DNA of 64,000 nucleotides, taken from contig JAGTJL010000007.1 in NCBI GenBank assembly GCA_020746875.1, positions 2,108,001-2,172,000 on the forward strand. The letters are read 5' to 3'. Origin of the DNA: Rhexocercosporidium sp. MPI-PUGE-AT-0058. Taxonomy: Eukaryota; Ascomycota; Leotiomycetes; Helotiales. A program made the position numbers and the translations under genes. The notes under the pieces are model-generated. The model searched no databases. It was not told where the DNA came from and saw only the letters and a list, made by a program, of their open reading frames with translations. Shown one piece after another: positions 1-11,480 of the stretch. The first letter of the stretch is position 1. Every line of letters starts with the position of its first letter.

Positions 1-261
1 GACTCGTCGCCTTGCCGGGTTGCGCGAACTGTGGAGTGTGGTCCTCATCTTGACCAGTCCCCGAGGTCGAGAGCTGCAATGCACAACGCAGAATGGAGAA
101 TCATCTACCATACTGTGGACCGTCTGGCCGACGGCTTGAGGCTCAAAGTGTTCAGTCATGCGATTTTGCCAACATTAAAGCAGGTGATAGGCGGCCCCCC
201 GCAATTCCAGAGCCGGAGCTTAAGCATCACCAGCATCCAACGTTTCTGAAGGAATGCTACG
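1..261. other. Upstream region of the first gene
   Basis: This stretch precedes the first supported start codon. Short open frames cross it, but none has a convincing start or family motif. It probably holds the promoter and 5' leader of the DUF6590 gene that starts at 262, or the tail of something outside the window. Confidence 0.3.
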
Positions 262-1824
262 ATGTCTTCATCACGAGGTAAACAAAAGAAGTCAAAGAGG
301 TCCACCTCTTCCAACTCAACCTCCAATCTTCCGACTCTTTGGTCAGAATGGGAATGGGAGATTGACAGCGCCTACTGGAAACGATATCGCCTGGATGCAG
401 CAGGTGAGAGGTATCGTCCCGTGAGGATAGGAGGAGTCTAATTGCTTCTAGGTAATTATGAGTTTGAATATGATCCGCCCCAGCCATCTGGTGAGAGTTC
501 TGCAGGCGGGGGGAGATCTACAGCCGAAGACAATTCTACAACCGTGGAGAGTGATTCAGAGCCAAGGATCACACCACAGTTGAACACCGCCAGCCTGGTG
601 CGAAGTGGTCCACCCTATCAAGCTTCTGAGAACTACACGACAGCCTCAGCTTCCTCTGTAGACACGATTACGAGCGGCATTTCTCGACTTTCTGCGACAC
701 AAACCAGTGCAAAGTTTCCACAGCAAAGTGAACCAATGCTGCCCACTTTACCCAATCACATCAGAACACGAAATCCAGATACCGACAGGGAAGAATTCAG
801 TCCACGTGAGTTCCAATTGTTAATCACTATCGATCGTCCAACTAACCAGTTCATAGACTACAAAGTTCATCAGTCATGGGAGTTCAAATATGGTCGAGTA
901 CATAATATAGCGTACCTATTCTCTAATCTGTTGCTGAAAAATTGCAGGTTTTTAAGGTCCTCTGGTCTGAACCCAAAGGGGCTGGTGGGCTTGGGTCCAA
1001 CGGCGGTAGCAGCAATGCGTCCTACACCGAACGGCAGGACGAGAATGGCGTTGAACAGTTCCAGAAAGTCCGGCGTTTCATCATCATCAGCCCCATGAAG
1101 GGTCACTGTATTTGCCTGTGAGAGCCAGCTGTTGATTTCCGAAATTCCTCGAAGCTAATACGTATTCAGACCTATCAATACCTACTCCAAGCAAGGCGTC
1201 ACCAAGAATGGTGTTCATGCAGAGCACCACACGATTGTCTATTCGGACAAAAAGCCGGTGTACTTTCATGGCGAAAAGGATAAAGGCCTGACCAAGAAAC
1301 CGCTCAAGATTTCGTGCTCCCCGAGGCACAAACTAGATGAGAGGTCCCGACTGAATTATGCCAAAACATACACGGTCGAATATAACGTCAAAGTATGCTT
1401 CATTGGAAAGATAGACAAGAAGTCGGAGTGGTATTTAACCGCAGACTACAACAACACCCACCCACCGATTGAGCACCGCACCGAACAACCAGTCGACGAT
1501 GAAGCTACTGAGTATGCAGAAGGAGGAGGAGCATCTGCCTACGACTACCCCCAAAGTGGCGGTGGGATGTGGCAAGGGGGTGTTGGCTCTAGCTCCTCGG
1601 CACAAGTCCCTCTTCGGTACAATCCTCAGTCATTTTCGCCCAAATCTAGGGCTCATTACGACATCGAAGAGGAGCAGCCAGATCCCCAAGATAGCTACGA
1701 CCGGTATGATGAAGATCGCCAGCCAAATGAACACTTGGGAGACGAGGGGGGATCAGGTGAGCGTCCTGCAGAAGACGAAGCTGCAGACAATGGTAGCCAC
1801 GGTGATGGAGGTAGCCGTCACTGA
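262..1824 (+). CDS. DUF6590 domain protein, copy A
   Basis: Five exons fit in phase: 262-403, 452-805, 857-897, 948-1117 and 1170-1824, giving 453 aa. The introns are 48-52 nt and GT-AG. The N-terminus is Lys/Ser-rich and then has a W-S-E-W-E-W-E-I segment followed by N-Y-E-F-E-Y-D, a layout typical of DUF6590 proteins. The middle is Ser/Thr-rich and probably disordered. The conserved core runs from about residue 180 to 330 and includes VFKVLWSEP, the KVRRFIII strand, CICLPINTY, and KPLKISC followed by YAKTYTVEYNVKV. The C-terminus is Gly/Asp/Glu-rich. The same core blocks occur in order in the gene at 7506-9777, so the two are paralogues. No biochemical function is established for the family as far as I know. 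Start choice: the ATG at 262 is the first that joins correctly into exon 2. Confidence 0.85.
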
Positions 1825-3799
1825 CTTTACTCACACTACATCACCAGTAAGCAATCTGTATCTGGGTCATGAAAAAGTCACTAACATCTGAATAGACATT
1901 TCTTTTCTCTCTCCTATGTTCCTTCCTAACGGCAGCTATCTGCCTTGCTTTCGATTTTGCATGGCCACGAGTGGATCTTTTCGATATTCATTCTTGTTCC
2001 CCACCCGACTTCAGAAGTCAATACGTTCGGTGTTGCGTCCGCACACCGGGTCTCTCTGGCGTTTTGCCAGGTCCTGTACTTTCCTTCCCTCTTCTCATAT
2101 CAACCTGGTTCTCCCGCACATGACAGTCATACATTCTCTTTTACTGGCTTTCCTTTACTACACTAGCTCACAGCTACAATATCGACAGATGGCGACTCTG
2201 ATCGCCCTACCCCACCCAGTCTCATGCTTTGCATATCTTCACGACCGTAACGAAATTTCATTGCACATATCTGTTGGAGGAATTTTGTATTTAGTCAATC
2301 AAGTCCGCGTCACACCACCTCATCGCATCTAATTAAGAAAATAGAGCTACCGTCCACCACCACCGTCCTCAAATCAATCGAATTCATAAATATACCAGTC
2401 TTCAAAACAGACTCGTCGTCCAAAGAAAGCCCTTGCATCCCCATCCACCAGCCACATCCGCCCCCATCCAATACCCTCCCGAACCACCTGCACGGATCCA
2501 CCCCCTCCACACCGCTGCTTCAACCCTCCCCCTCAAACCCTTAAATAGTAAAATTCCAAAATACCACTCTCCATAATTACCGAGCCGCGAATCTAGGGTT
2601 TCCGTAAATCCAATTCCCACATTGCCCTTGCTCCAATACCATCGGTGTTGTGGAATTCTTTCCCCCCCGGAGCTCAAAACGAGGCGGTACAGAGATGTAC
2701 TGACCCGTCGGGCGTGCCTCCACCGGCCGGGAGTCAGGAGTCAGCATGCGCCCCTTGGGCGTTCCCCTGGATTTTTTTTGACTCTGGCCCTGACAGCAAA
2801 CGGAGATCATCACTTGGACGAGCTGTGCTGACCTTGAAGGATTGGGCGCCGATTCGCCACCTCGTGTTGTGTTGTCGGTCACCGAAAGACGAGGCTGACG
2901 AAAGGCAATTCGGTCTTCCGAGGACATGGTACCCAAACGTCTCATTCTAGTTTCAATCTTATCTCATCTTTCTCGAACATACGTATACCTATTCGTAAGA
3001 TGGGTGGCTTCGTATCCGTGTTTGATTTTGTTTTGGGAATTTGAGGGATTTGTCTTTGGTACCAAAATACGAGGAGAGATGCTGGGCGAGGCTGGCACTT
3101 AAGCTGGGCGTAGCGGCATTGAGTTTGCTCCGGGAGCTGAGCGGAGCGGAGCGGAGATGGAATGAGGGATCGGAAGGTGTCACGGTCTTTGGAGACGGGT
3201 AGAGAATAAGCAATTGTGAGAAGAAAGGGGTGGAATTATCTGTGCGTGTGGTCTTTGCACTTTCAGTTGATCCTTTTTTGGGGGGGGGGAATTGAAATTT
3301 GGAGCAGGAGAGAAAGGGGGTTCAAGCGATACTAAGGTTGTGATAGATGTAATTTGCCTTGAAAGGATTATCGGACCCGATGTAAATATGCTTCTGGTAT
3401 CCCTTGCTTGCCTGTAAACACTTGAGTTGAGGTAGAAATAATCGAGTCAAAACCCTTCCTGGAGGTGACGATGATCAAACTCCAACTCCAATACAGTACG
3501 CCTAAACCTATCAAAAGAGAACAACCGACGCCAAATTTGATTAAATATGTATGATAACCAAAAGCGGACCCGCCGTAACAAGGACTGGGAGCAAGATTTC
3601 GTAGAAACGTCAAGAGGCAATTAAAAATAGCAAGACAGATCGTCCTTCCCCAGACCTAACGCCTACGCTATGAGCTGAATTGAAGACAACAGAAAGAAAC
3701 GTGTGAGTGGGTATCACCAAGAACTCGTTCTTACATTCTGAAAAGTGAAAAGATAGACATTATCCGAATAAACTGATAGGAAAGTTGAGTAGTGGTAGT
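1825..3799. other. Intergenic region between convergent genes
   Basis: About 2 kb between two converging genes. The first part is pyrimidine-rich and is likely 3' UTR. Around 2600-2900 there is a GC-rich stretch with several short inverted repeats (see findings). A G run lies near 3280. A 122-residue frame on the - strand at 2577-2945 starts with ATG but has no recognisable domain, so I do not call it a gene. Confidence 0.35.
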
Positions 3800-6118
3800 C
3801 TAGTCGTTCGTGAAACTCGCGCTCTTCCCCATCGAATGAAGGCTGAATTTCTCGGTCATCAATTCGAAACTTCGTCTTGCAAGGTGGTGAGCTGGCCTAT
3901 TAGACGTGGTGAGGCTCGAAGATCGCGAGATCGCGGATGGCGGAGTATTTAGAAATGCTGATTTGGAGGTACGTGGTTCGAAACTTTCGGGTTTATGCGA
4001 TGGTGAGATGGGCAATTTTGCTGTGACGGGCTCGATTATATCGATTGACGTTCGTGCGCTACGAAGAGAGGGCACTGTTGACGTGGAGAAAGAAACAGCA
4101 TTGCTTCTCAGTGAAGATCGTCGGGAGGTAGAATTTGACGTGTTGGGAATGAGAAGATGAAGAGGATCAGTTGTGTGGGGAGGAGGCGCATATCCGTACG
4201 ACATGGTGGGCGAAAGAGATACCACAAACGGTGCCTGGATGGAAGGACTTGTTGGCTCCGAAATAGAGGTGGGAGGAGTTGAATGGTTCTCCGAAAGATT
4301 TGATTCATCGACCAGTGTGTTGTCAAGATCGCGTCTCGTAGGCGTGGCACCTCCATTATATGGACTTGGCTTGGTCGGAGTTGTGTCCAGATCAAGCTTC
4401 TGAGTAGTATATGAAGCTGCTTCGCTCCCCATGATGATAGGATCTGCAAGACGATCGTAGTCCAAGCCTACATTCAAGCTGCTGCCAGTGGATAGAGACC
4501 AGTCGGTGCTTCCAAGATTCAGTTTGTTTGTTGCTCCTGCAATATTGTCCAGTCTGCTGGCATTGTAATTGAAATCTGCCAAGTCGCCAGCAGCATCCGT
4601 GAACCAGTTTGCTAGCGAGTAATTTGTCCACTTATCATCGCCTAACTCAACCAAGGTTTTCTGTGGTGTATGGGAGAGTTCAGGACAGGCGATGTAGATG
4701 AAAGTCCGCAACATCATCATGTCAACAGTAGAGTCTTGCACCCATTGTAAAAGCCAGCTGTTCACATAATCCTTCTTGCTGGAGCCCTCTTTCATCGTTT
4801 TGGGGTGCTTGAGCTGTTGTGCTGCTACGCGTAGAGGTGAACGCTCTAGCGCCTCTTCCACCGCTTCCATGAGGTCGTCGCGCAGGGCGTCGCGAGGCTC
4901 GTATGGATATTCGTTTCTCCCGAATACACCTTGCTTGAGGCATTCTTCTCGAAGGTCAAGAAGTTGATCTTCTGCGCGGTAGAGGTTTTCGAGGATCTCG
5001 GCGCGAGATTTAGGGTATTCGGAGAGGAAGGTTGTCATTGTCGCGAAAAGTAGGAAGCCATTCCTCCTGCGTATATTCGCATCCTCCGACACAAGAATAT
5101 AGTCGTCTTCTAGATTCTGTAGTTCTTTGCGGATTGCCAAAGCCTCGTCGATCATGGACAAGTAGTCTTGCAGTAAAGTGTTTTCAAGGTCGAGAGTCTG
5201 AATTTCAGCGTTCGAAACATCGTACGGCTTCGTTGTAGGGGATATGGTCTGCTCAATTCTTGAGCCCTGAATCGACACGTCGAAGGCCGCCTTGCTGTAT
5301 TGGTACAACTCGTAGTAGCGCTGTTCCTCCTCTTCCAGATCTTCTTCTTCATTGTCCAATCTGTTTTCCAACCTCTCATACTCATCTTCGGCGGGGCCAA
5401 GTTCATCTTGTGCAGCACGAAGTTCGTCGTAGTATGGGGTTATTTCTTCTGGAATCTTGTTCAAAGCAACAAGCTCGTTGATCTTTTGAGTCAACCTATC
5501 GAGAATCACCCGTACTCTTTCTCTTAGTTGGCGAAGACTGTCTCGTTTCTTCCGTTTGACTTGTCGTGTCTTGAGCACCTTGCGACGAAGTATGACCACT
5601 CGTTCCCTTGCTCTCAGCTGCTGTTCTTCGATGTCAGAATCACTTTCTGAGGGGCTATCACCGCAAGGTCCCCGAGTTGAAAAATACGCAGAGTCTTGTC
5701 GAAAAGGTTTCTGTTTTGCAGGTGGGCTCGAAGCGGACGGAGCGTATGTAACCCCTCGTGGTTTGGTTTGTGGCGATACTTCTGCATCGGAGCTCTCCCG
5801 CAAGCTCCCTTCTGGTGAGAAGACCATGTTGGAGGTCTCATTTTCCGAGGAACACAGTTCATAGTTTTCATTACGATCGTCGAGTCGGTGAAGATTCGAC
5901 TCAGACAACGGCTGGCCAGGATGGATATCGCGAGCACTAGTCGATTCCAGAATTTCTGCAGGACCTGCTCCCTCCCGAGTGGTCTGGCTCGTGTGCGCAC
6001 AGCTTTGGCCAGGAAGCTTTGCAATATCACAAGGAATCAAATGTATGGTGCTGGTCCCGGGTGGCTGGTCTTGCCACGTCTCTGTAAGGGTCTGGGATCT
6101 GTGACTCCCATCTGCCAT
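3800..6118 (-). CDS. Fungal coiled-coil protein of unknown function
   Basis: A long uninterrupted frame of 772 aa from the ATG at 6118. Residues 1-165 are polar and probably disordered. About 165-300 is rich in Arg/Lys/Glu and Leu heptads (for example QLRARERVVILRRKVLKTRQ) and reads as a coiled coil. About 300-560 is a more globular helical part with a conserved-looking block, LLQWVQDSTVDMMMLRTFIY. The C-terminal 200 residues are Ser/Thr/Pro-rich. There is no signal peptide or membrane segment. A small upstream exon (6200-6227, MSPRSHIHSG) could splice in phase across 6133-6199 and add 18 residues, so the true start is uncertain. I do not recognise the family. The gene lies between the two DUF6590 paralogues on the opposite strand. 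Confidence 0.75.
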   Translation of the reverse strand: MADGSHRSQTLTETWQDQPPGTSTIHLIPCDIAKLPGQSCAHTSQTTREGAGPAEILESTSARDIHPGQPLSESNLHRLDDRNENYELCSSENETSNMVFSPEGSLRESSDAEVSPQTKPRGVTYAPSASSPPAKQKPFRQDSAYFSTRGPCGDSPSESDSDIEEQQLRARERVVILRRKVLKTRQVKRKKRDSLRQLRERVRVILDRLTQKINELVALNKIPEEITPYYDELRAAQDELGPAEDEYERLENRLDNEEEDLEEEEQRYYELYQYSKAAFDVSIQGSRIEQTISPTTKPYDVSNAEIQTLDLENTLLQDYLSMIDEALAIRKELQNLEDDYILVSEDANIRRRNGFLLFATMTTFLSEYPKSRAEILENLYRAEDQLLDLREECLKQGVFGRNEYPYEPRDALRDDLMEAVEEALERSPLRVAAQQLKHPKTMKEGSSKKDYVNSWLLQWVQDSTVDMMMLRTFIYIACPELSHTPQKTLVELGDDKWTNYSLANWFTDAAGDLADFNYNASRLDNIAGATNKLNLGSTDWSLSTGSSLNVGLDYDRLADPIIMGSEAASYTTQKLDLDTTPTKPSPYNGGATPTRRDLDNTLVDESNLSENHSTPPTSISEPTSPSIQAPFVVSLSPTMSYGYAPPPHTTDPLHLLIPNTSNSTSRRSSLRSNAVSFSTSTVPSLRSARTSIDIIEPVTAKLPISPSHKPESFEPRTSKSAFLNTPPSAISRSSSLTTSNRPAHHLARRSFELMTEKFSLHSMGKSASFTND

Positions 6119-6227
6119 TTGCCATCCCAACCCTATGGCTGGAGCCTTATCTCACATGTGGGCTCCTCTGAAGGGTTGGTGTCACGATCAACTGCGTACC
6201 TGAATGAATATGGGAGCGGGGGGACAT

Positions 6228-7505
6228 GAAATAGATATGAGACAGGGCATTCCAGGGGCTACCGTCCGGCAGTCCAAGCGGGATGGCTGCAGAGTTGGAT
6301 CAGAAGCGATCAGAACGGTGCGTACAGTATCTAGGGGAAGGATGGAAGGAAGGGGCTGATTGTATTCTGGGCGGATAAATTGTGAGGACTCGGGAGGGAG
6401 GCTCAAATACTCAGGCCTTGGTCAAATGGGGCGGGTGATTGGGTGACGCATGACCGGGGGGGTGAATGTTTACCAGGGCCAAGTTATAGGGTGAGTGGCG
6501 TGTGTGGGTGGCCCATGTCAGATATTGGAAGGCTGTTGGGAGAGTGGTTGTGGTATTGGTAGGGGCTTGGGGGTAGGGGCCTGGGGGTTACGAGTAGGGG
6601 CTTTGGTGACAGACATTCACTGGAGCAAGCCACTGGAAGCAGTGGAAAAGACGTCCGATAGGGGACAGGGAAGGGCTCGGGGGGTTGATTCCCATCTATC
6701 TTATCCTAGCGCTTGCCCTGCCCTGGGCTAATTAATCTGTAGGGGAGGAGGGAGAGGTACTAAGTAGAGGAGGGGTAGACGGAGAGGGAGGGAGGACCGA
6801 GCCAACCCGCCCGCCCCGAATCTGTGCTTCGTCAACACACACTACACACTACACGACCTCGGTACACTCGACTGTCACTTCGCTTCGCTTCGCCTCGCTT
6901 CGCTCTACAGTAAGATACGAAGTTACTCGCCCCAAGTTCCAGCGCTTTGGTCTCGAGATGATCACCAAGCTCCTCACCAGAGAACTAGGCCCAGACGTTC
7001 TCTCTCTCTCTGGATGGTTGCTCTTCCAGACTAGTCGTTTGTCAGTGCTATGACTTATACCAGTAGGTCCCGTCCACATATACTTACTTACTGTGTTCCA
7101 CGTCTTCCACGTCTTCCTGCAGCCTCCTGTCCTCCTTCGGTCCCTCCGCATGTCCCACACGCCGTTATTCCATACAGCATCATCAATATGCGTCAGGATT
7201 AAGTTCGCATGTGATGTTGGACCTATCAAACTTGTCGCCTATTCTCGCCTGGACGCAGGCTTCAGCCGTGTGAGCATGCCATCGCGCCACTACTCCATTT
7301 CACCACCATACACCATGCTCGAACCCCGCACTTGTCCCAGGATCGATCCGAGAGATGCAAAAATGGCCCATCGTCCAGGTTCCCCCACTACGCAGAGCCT
7401 CAGCTTGCTGGGGGCTCCATAAAGGGCTGGCCATTCGCGGGGCATGCTGCCTCACTCGCTATCCTTTCCAGTCGGTGGTAGATACCAGTCTGCCTCGCCT
7501 TACTG
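6228..7505. other. Divergent promoter region, G-rich then CT-rich
   Basis: About 1.3 kb between divergent genes. 6400-6800 is unusually G-rich on the + strand (many GGGG and GGGGCTTGGGGG-like tracts). Near 6880-6905 there is a CGCTTCGCTTCGC repeat. No coding frame here is supported. It presumably contains the promoters and 5' UTRs of the coiled-coil gene (-) and the second DUF6590 gene (+). Confidence 0.4.
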
Positions 7506-9777
7506 ATGTCGGACCGCAAGGGCAAGACACGGTACGAAACCATCTATGTAGATAAGTGTAAGTCCGATCCTCAATTGCAAAGCTAGATACTGCAAGACTG
7601 TTGCTCATCACGCACCAGACGGGCGAGAAGTGGGACGTGAATCGAGTGGGGGAGGAGGCTCTTCGTCCCATCGAGAACCGTCATCGTAAGTGCTGTTTAC
7701 ACCCGCATCTCGACCAGGCTGACTGGGCATAAGAACTCGTCGAGAAGCCCCAGAGATCCCTCGATCGATCGAACCACTAAGACCAGATCAACTAAGAAGA
7801 TCTTCGACATCTACGACGACAAGCTCACACAATGCCAGCTCTGCGAGGCACTCCACCAAAGATCGAGCTCGCAGAGAGTCTGAATCACTCGTTGCTAGGC
7901 CACACCTAAGGTCAGATCGCGAAGACAGGGCAGAGCCCATCACGACAAGACATGATGGCTCGAAGCAATATCACGACACTGGGGGCCACACAAGTCGGTC
8001 TCGAGGCGAAGGCAGCTATGACCCCGCCGACAGCTATGATGGATTAGCGTCGTCTTCAATCCGCCGCCCTTCTCATAGCAGCCAGGAACGTCCACCAACT
8101 CGTGAGTGGGTTAGGGATTCATCGCCCAGCCAAATTGAAGATTCGATGAACAGAATGACGGTCAAAGATCTTGGGAACTCACAGTATACGTATGAAAACA
8201 CCCGTGGGGGTCTGCCTCCCATAGACGACAACGAGGATGATAGGAGCCAGGCCCACCTACCACAGCCGTCAGGCTCCGATCACGACTTCCGAGTTGGACC
8301 TGTGCGTGACAAGGGAAAGGGCATTGCGAGGGATCTTTCGCCCAGCCCTACGCCAACTGGAACTTCCAAACATTTGATCAAGGGCACAAGTGGTCAGACC
8401 GAGAGGCTTGATAAGAACTATGCAAAGAGAAAGAGCGACTACAAGACTTTTTTCAGACCCGGTCGAGTGTTCAGCACATTATGGACGGAGTCCTACGACG
8501 ACACCATGCAAAGCGAAAATGACCAATTCAGGAGTGTTGTCACCTATGAAGTGTCGTACAAACAACGGGTATTCTCCAAGATCCGTCGATTCGTTGTGGT
8601 GAAAAAGGACGACCGGAGCTGTACATGTCTTCCTGTCACCACTTATGATGGGAAGGGATACAAAAAACGAGGAATCATTTTAAACAATCATGGTTTGATT
8701 TACAGCAGCAGAGACCCACCGATCTACCCAGACGGAATCACCAAAAGGCCCCTGAAAATCATTCTATCCAAAGGAGCTGAGAAGCTCGTCAATCCCTCGT
8801 ATCTTAATTATGGGAGAGTGTACACGGTGGAAACAAATGTGAAAGTTCGTGACGTCGGGGAACTTGATGAGCCGTCAAAAAAACTACTCCGCTCATACTA
8901 CAAATCAGTGCAAATCGAAAGCCTCTCGGACGATGAGGACGAGGGGCCAGGGCTAGTACCAAATCCCCAGCAAAGAGCTGTCGAGATCGCTGGGGTTGGA
9001 TCCGGCTTCTCAAACAGTATGGCTAATTCTGGGTATGAAGGCCGTGATGCTTATGATCGCACTTCCGGAGGTTACAGTCAACACATTGGATGGAACAATT
9101 CTGGAAATGCTCCTCCTTCGATGCCTGCTTCACACAATTCATATGGCGGCCAGCCGTTGTACCCAAACCAGCCTTCCACGGGGTTCTCTAGCGCGGTCCC
9201 TGCATTTCAATATGCAGATCTCACACAACCAGGGTACCAACAGCAAGACAATCGATATACTCAGGACTCCTCCACAGCCCGGGGAGTTCCTCAACAGGGC
9301 TATCAACAGCCTGATAGTCGATACAGTCACGGATCAAATACCGCTGGCGGCTTTGCGCCCCCCCACTCAATGAATGCTGGGTATTCTGCACCCCTCTATC
9401 CGTCAAACACCAATTCCCATTGGTCCCAGGGACAAGCTCCACAACCGCTTTACTCATCAAGTGCAACTCCAGTAGTCTCCAGCGGTACGTATCCCAGCCG
9501 AGATCAGTCCTACCAGTCACCTACCGATACTCGTTACATGAACGCTGCTCCCGCTCCCGATCCTTACTATGACTCTCATGTACCCGACAGTAGATCAGGT
9601 CGACAAGATCAATATTTGTCACCTGCCTCTCCTGGTCGCCAAATCAACCCCGAACCGGACGAGATCTATCTCCCAACTGGCGAGGAGGTCCAGTGGGAGC
9701 AGGCTCAGCGCCGGGCACGTCGTGATAGCGGAAGAGATAGAGACCGAGGCAGAGGCAGGAGCTACTACGAGAGATGA
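7506..9777 (+). CDS. DUF6590 domain protein, copy B
   Basis: Three exons fit: 7506-7557, 7619-7685 and 7734-9777, giving 720 aa. Intron 2 (7686-7733) has a good GTAAGT donor and a CTGAC branch site but an AAG acceptor. Residues 1-270 are Ser/Arg/Asp-rich and disordered. The DUF6590 core follows: RPGRVFSTLWTE, KIRRFVVVKK, CTCLPVTTYDGKGYKKRG, TKRPLKIIL, and YGRVYTVETNVKVRDVGELD. The C-terminal 270 residues are Gln/Tyr/Pro/Ser-rich with Tyr-Gln-Gln repeats and end in an Arg/Asp/Gly-rich tail. This resembles low-complexity tails of RNA-binding or condensate proteins, which is only an analogy. The family has no known reaction. It is a paralogue of the gene at 262-1824, with the same block order but very different flanks. 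Confidence 0.85.
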
Positions 9778-11054
9778 GTTAGTCCTCAGCAGACCGATGT
9801 TCGCCAACTTATCCCTCTACCACACGTCACGAAACCGACTTTCCAACTTTTTTGTACCTTTTTCTCCATTTTACTACTTCCGCATGACTGCAATAAGTTA
9901 ATACGTGTCTACTCTATCATACGTTGGAATCCAATACCAACATCCCGTTACAAGTGGTCTTCTGGGCCACGAATCGCTCAGGGCCATTTGAAGCTCCGAA
10001 TATGTTACCCTTTCCTTGGTCTTTCTCTTTGGTTAGCCCTTTGGGTGTATCGCGCCGCAGGTTAGGTTCTTGATTTATGGAATTTCCAACACGGTTGTAC
10101 TTAAATCTGGTTGATACGATGATACACGACTTTTCTTTGCAATTTTGGACCATGCGATGTGTTGCAACCTTTGGCTCGCTGCGTATGGGATCTTCGTGGC
10201 TTATGAATCATGTCTCTCTTATCTATGTTTTCTCCAACCCCGTTGGGTATTTTCGGGGCGAATTGTTCGGCAGGTCAAGAGAAACGGTACGTTCTTATTC
10301 ATATTTTTTATATCCTTCTCCCTTTAAGGACGAGGGATCTGAGTAGTGTTTCTAGGATGATATTTGGACATTCCACTTTATCTTTTCGTTATTCATGATA
10401 GCAATAGTCAATACAATCGACAATACAATCACAACCCACGTGTGAAATTATTTCTGGAAGTTCCCTATCTCTCCTATTTGAATCAGCTGCATTCGCACCC
10501 TCCCTCGTACAATCTCGATGATCCACATCATCGGAATACTCGTTCCGAACTAGTTCCCCTTCCCGCCTCACCTCAGCCTCCACAGCTCCACAGCCCCAAT
10601 CCTCCTGACTAAACAACAAACTTCCAACATGCCAACAAATCACAACCCTCGCGCATCATCTAACCCTTTTGTTACGAGTCTTATCTCACCTCTCAACCCA
10701 TCCCAAGGCGCAGCTACACAGCCGGCGCACCAATCACAATATTTATAGCTATGGTACTACGCACATGACATCCGTTCTCAGCCTTACTGTACGTGAAAGC
10801 CTGAGCTCCTTGGCAGGCGTCACAAGGCTTGAACCTGCACATCTGTGGATCTTTCTTATTCCGAAAGAGGCAATATTCGAACGAGCGAAGGAAGGCGAGA
10901 TGGAAGGATAGAAGGCGCGAAGAAGTATTTAACCCTTCCATATCTCCTAGCTAAGGAGGGGGGAAAAACAAAAAAAAACTTTCTTCATACCATTCGATCA
11001 TAGAAATCATACGACAGCATAACAAGAACCCGAACAGAGAGAGATACCATCAGG
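9778..11054. other. Intergenic region
   Basis: About 1.3 kb holding the presumed 3' UTR of the DUF6590 gene and the promoter of the next + strand gene. It is CT-rich with a short A run just before 10980. Short frames are present, but none has a credible start plus family signal. I see no RNA gene. Confidence 0.3.
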
Positions 11055-11480
11055 ATGTGTTTCGGAAGTAAACCCAAAGTCCAGTATTATGGCCAGCCTG
11101 GCGCGGGGCCGAGACCTTATAATCCTTACTCTGCTGCTCCGATGAAGTATGTTCCTCTCTCTCTTCTCTCCTCCTGTCTCATATTTGTGTTGAAAGATTT
11201 TCTTTCTGTAGAAGGTAGCATACTGACGAAGAACGTCTACAGAAAAACAAAACACCGCGACGACCACTCAGCAGGCACGCCCATCTATGTCGAGTCCATC
11301 GGCTGGGGAGGCGGGCATCATGGGCATCATGGGCATCACGGACACCACGGACACCACGGACACCATGATGGTGGAGGAGGATGGTTTGGAGGCGATGGAG
11401 GTGGGGGTGGATCGGGTGGCGGAGATGGCGGCGGAGGAGGGGGAGGAGGAGGTGATGGTGGTGGTGGGGGTGGATGTTAA
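11055..11480 (+). CDS. Small Gly/His-rich protein
   Basis: Two exons, 11055-11146 and 11243-11480, give 109 aa. The 96-nt intron has a GTATGT donor, a CTGAC branch site and a TACAG acceptor. Its length is a multiple of three, so the unspliced frame also stays open. The protein starts MCFGSKPKVQYYGQPGAGP. It has a short linker with GTPIYVESIGWGGG, then about six His-His-Gly units, then an almost pure Gly tract with Asp, Ser and Trp-Phe, and ends in Cys. There is no signal peptide. The His repeat suggests divalent metal binding. The N-terminal Cys could be lipidated. Both ideas are guesses. Similar small 'MCFGSK' proteins are, to my knowledge, widespread in ascomycetes without known function. 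Confidence 0.65.
   Translation: MCFGSKPKVQYYGQPGAGPRPYNPYSAAPMKYVPLSLLSSCLIFVLKDFLSVEGSILTKNVYRKTKHRDDHSAGTPIYVESIGWGGGHHGHHGHHGHHGHHGHHDGGGGWFGGDGGGGGSGGGDGGGGGGGGGDGGGGGGC
11337..11478 (+). repeat. Trinucleotide-like coding repeat (His-His-Gly and poly-Gly)
   Basis: Tandem CACCACGGA-type units encode the His-His-Gly run and pass directly into GGA/GGT/GGC repeats encoding poly-Gly. The tract forms most of the second exon and is a likely site of length variation. Confidence 0.7.

Noticed and set aside
2577..2945. 122-codon minus-strand frame as a protein gene
   Set aside because: It has ATG but no domain, odd composition and many overlapping hairpins. Coding evidence is insufficient.
3368..3613. 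81-codon minus-strand frame with a hydrophobic stretch
   Set aside because: It starts at TTG, has no upstream exon, and sits in a likely 3' UTR.
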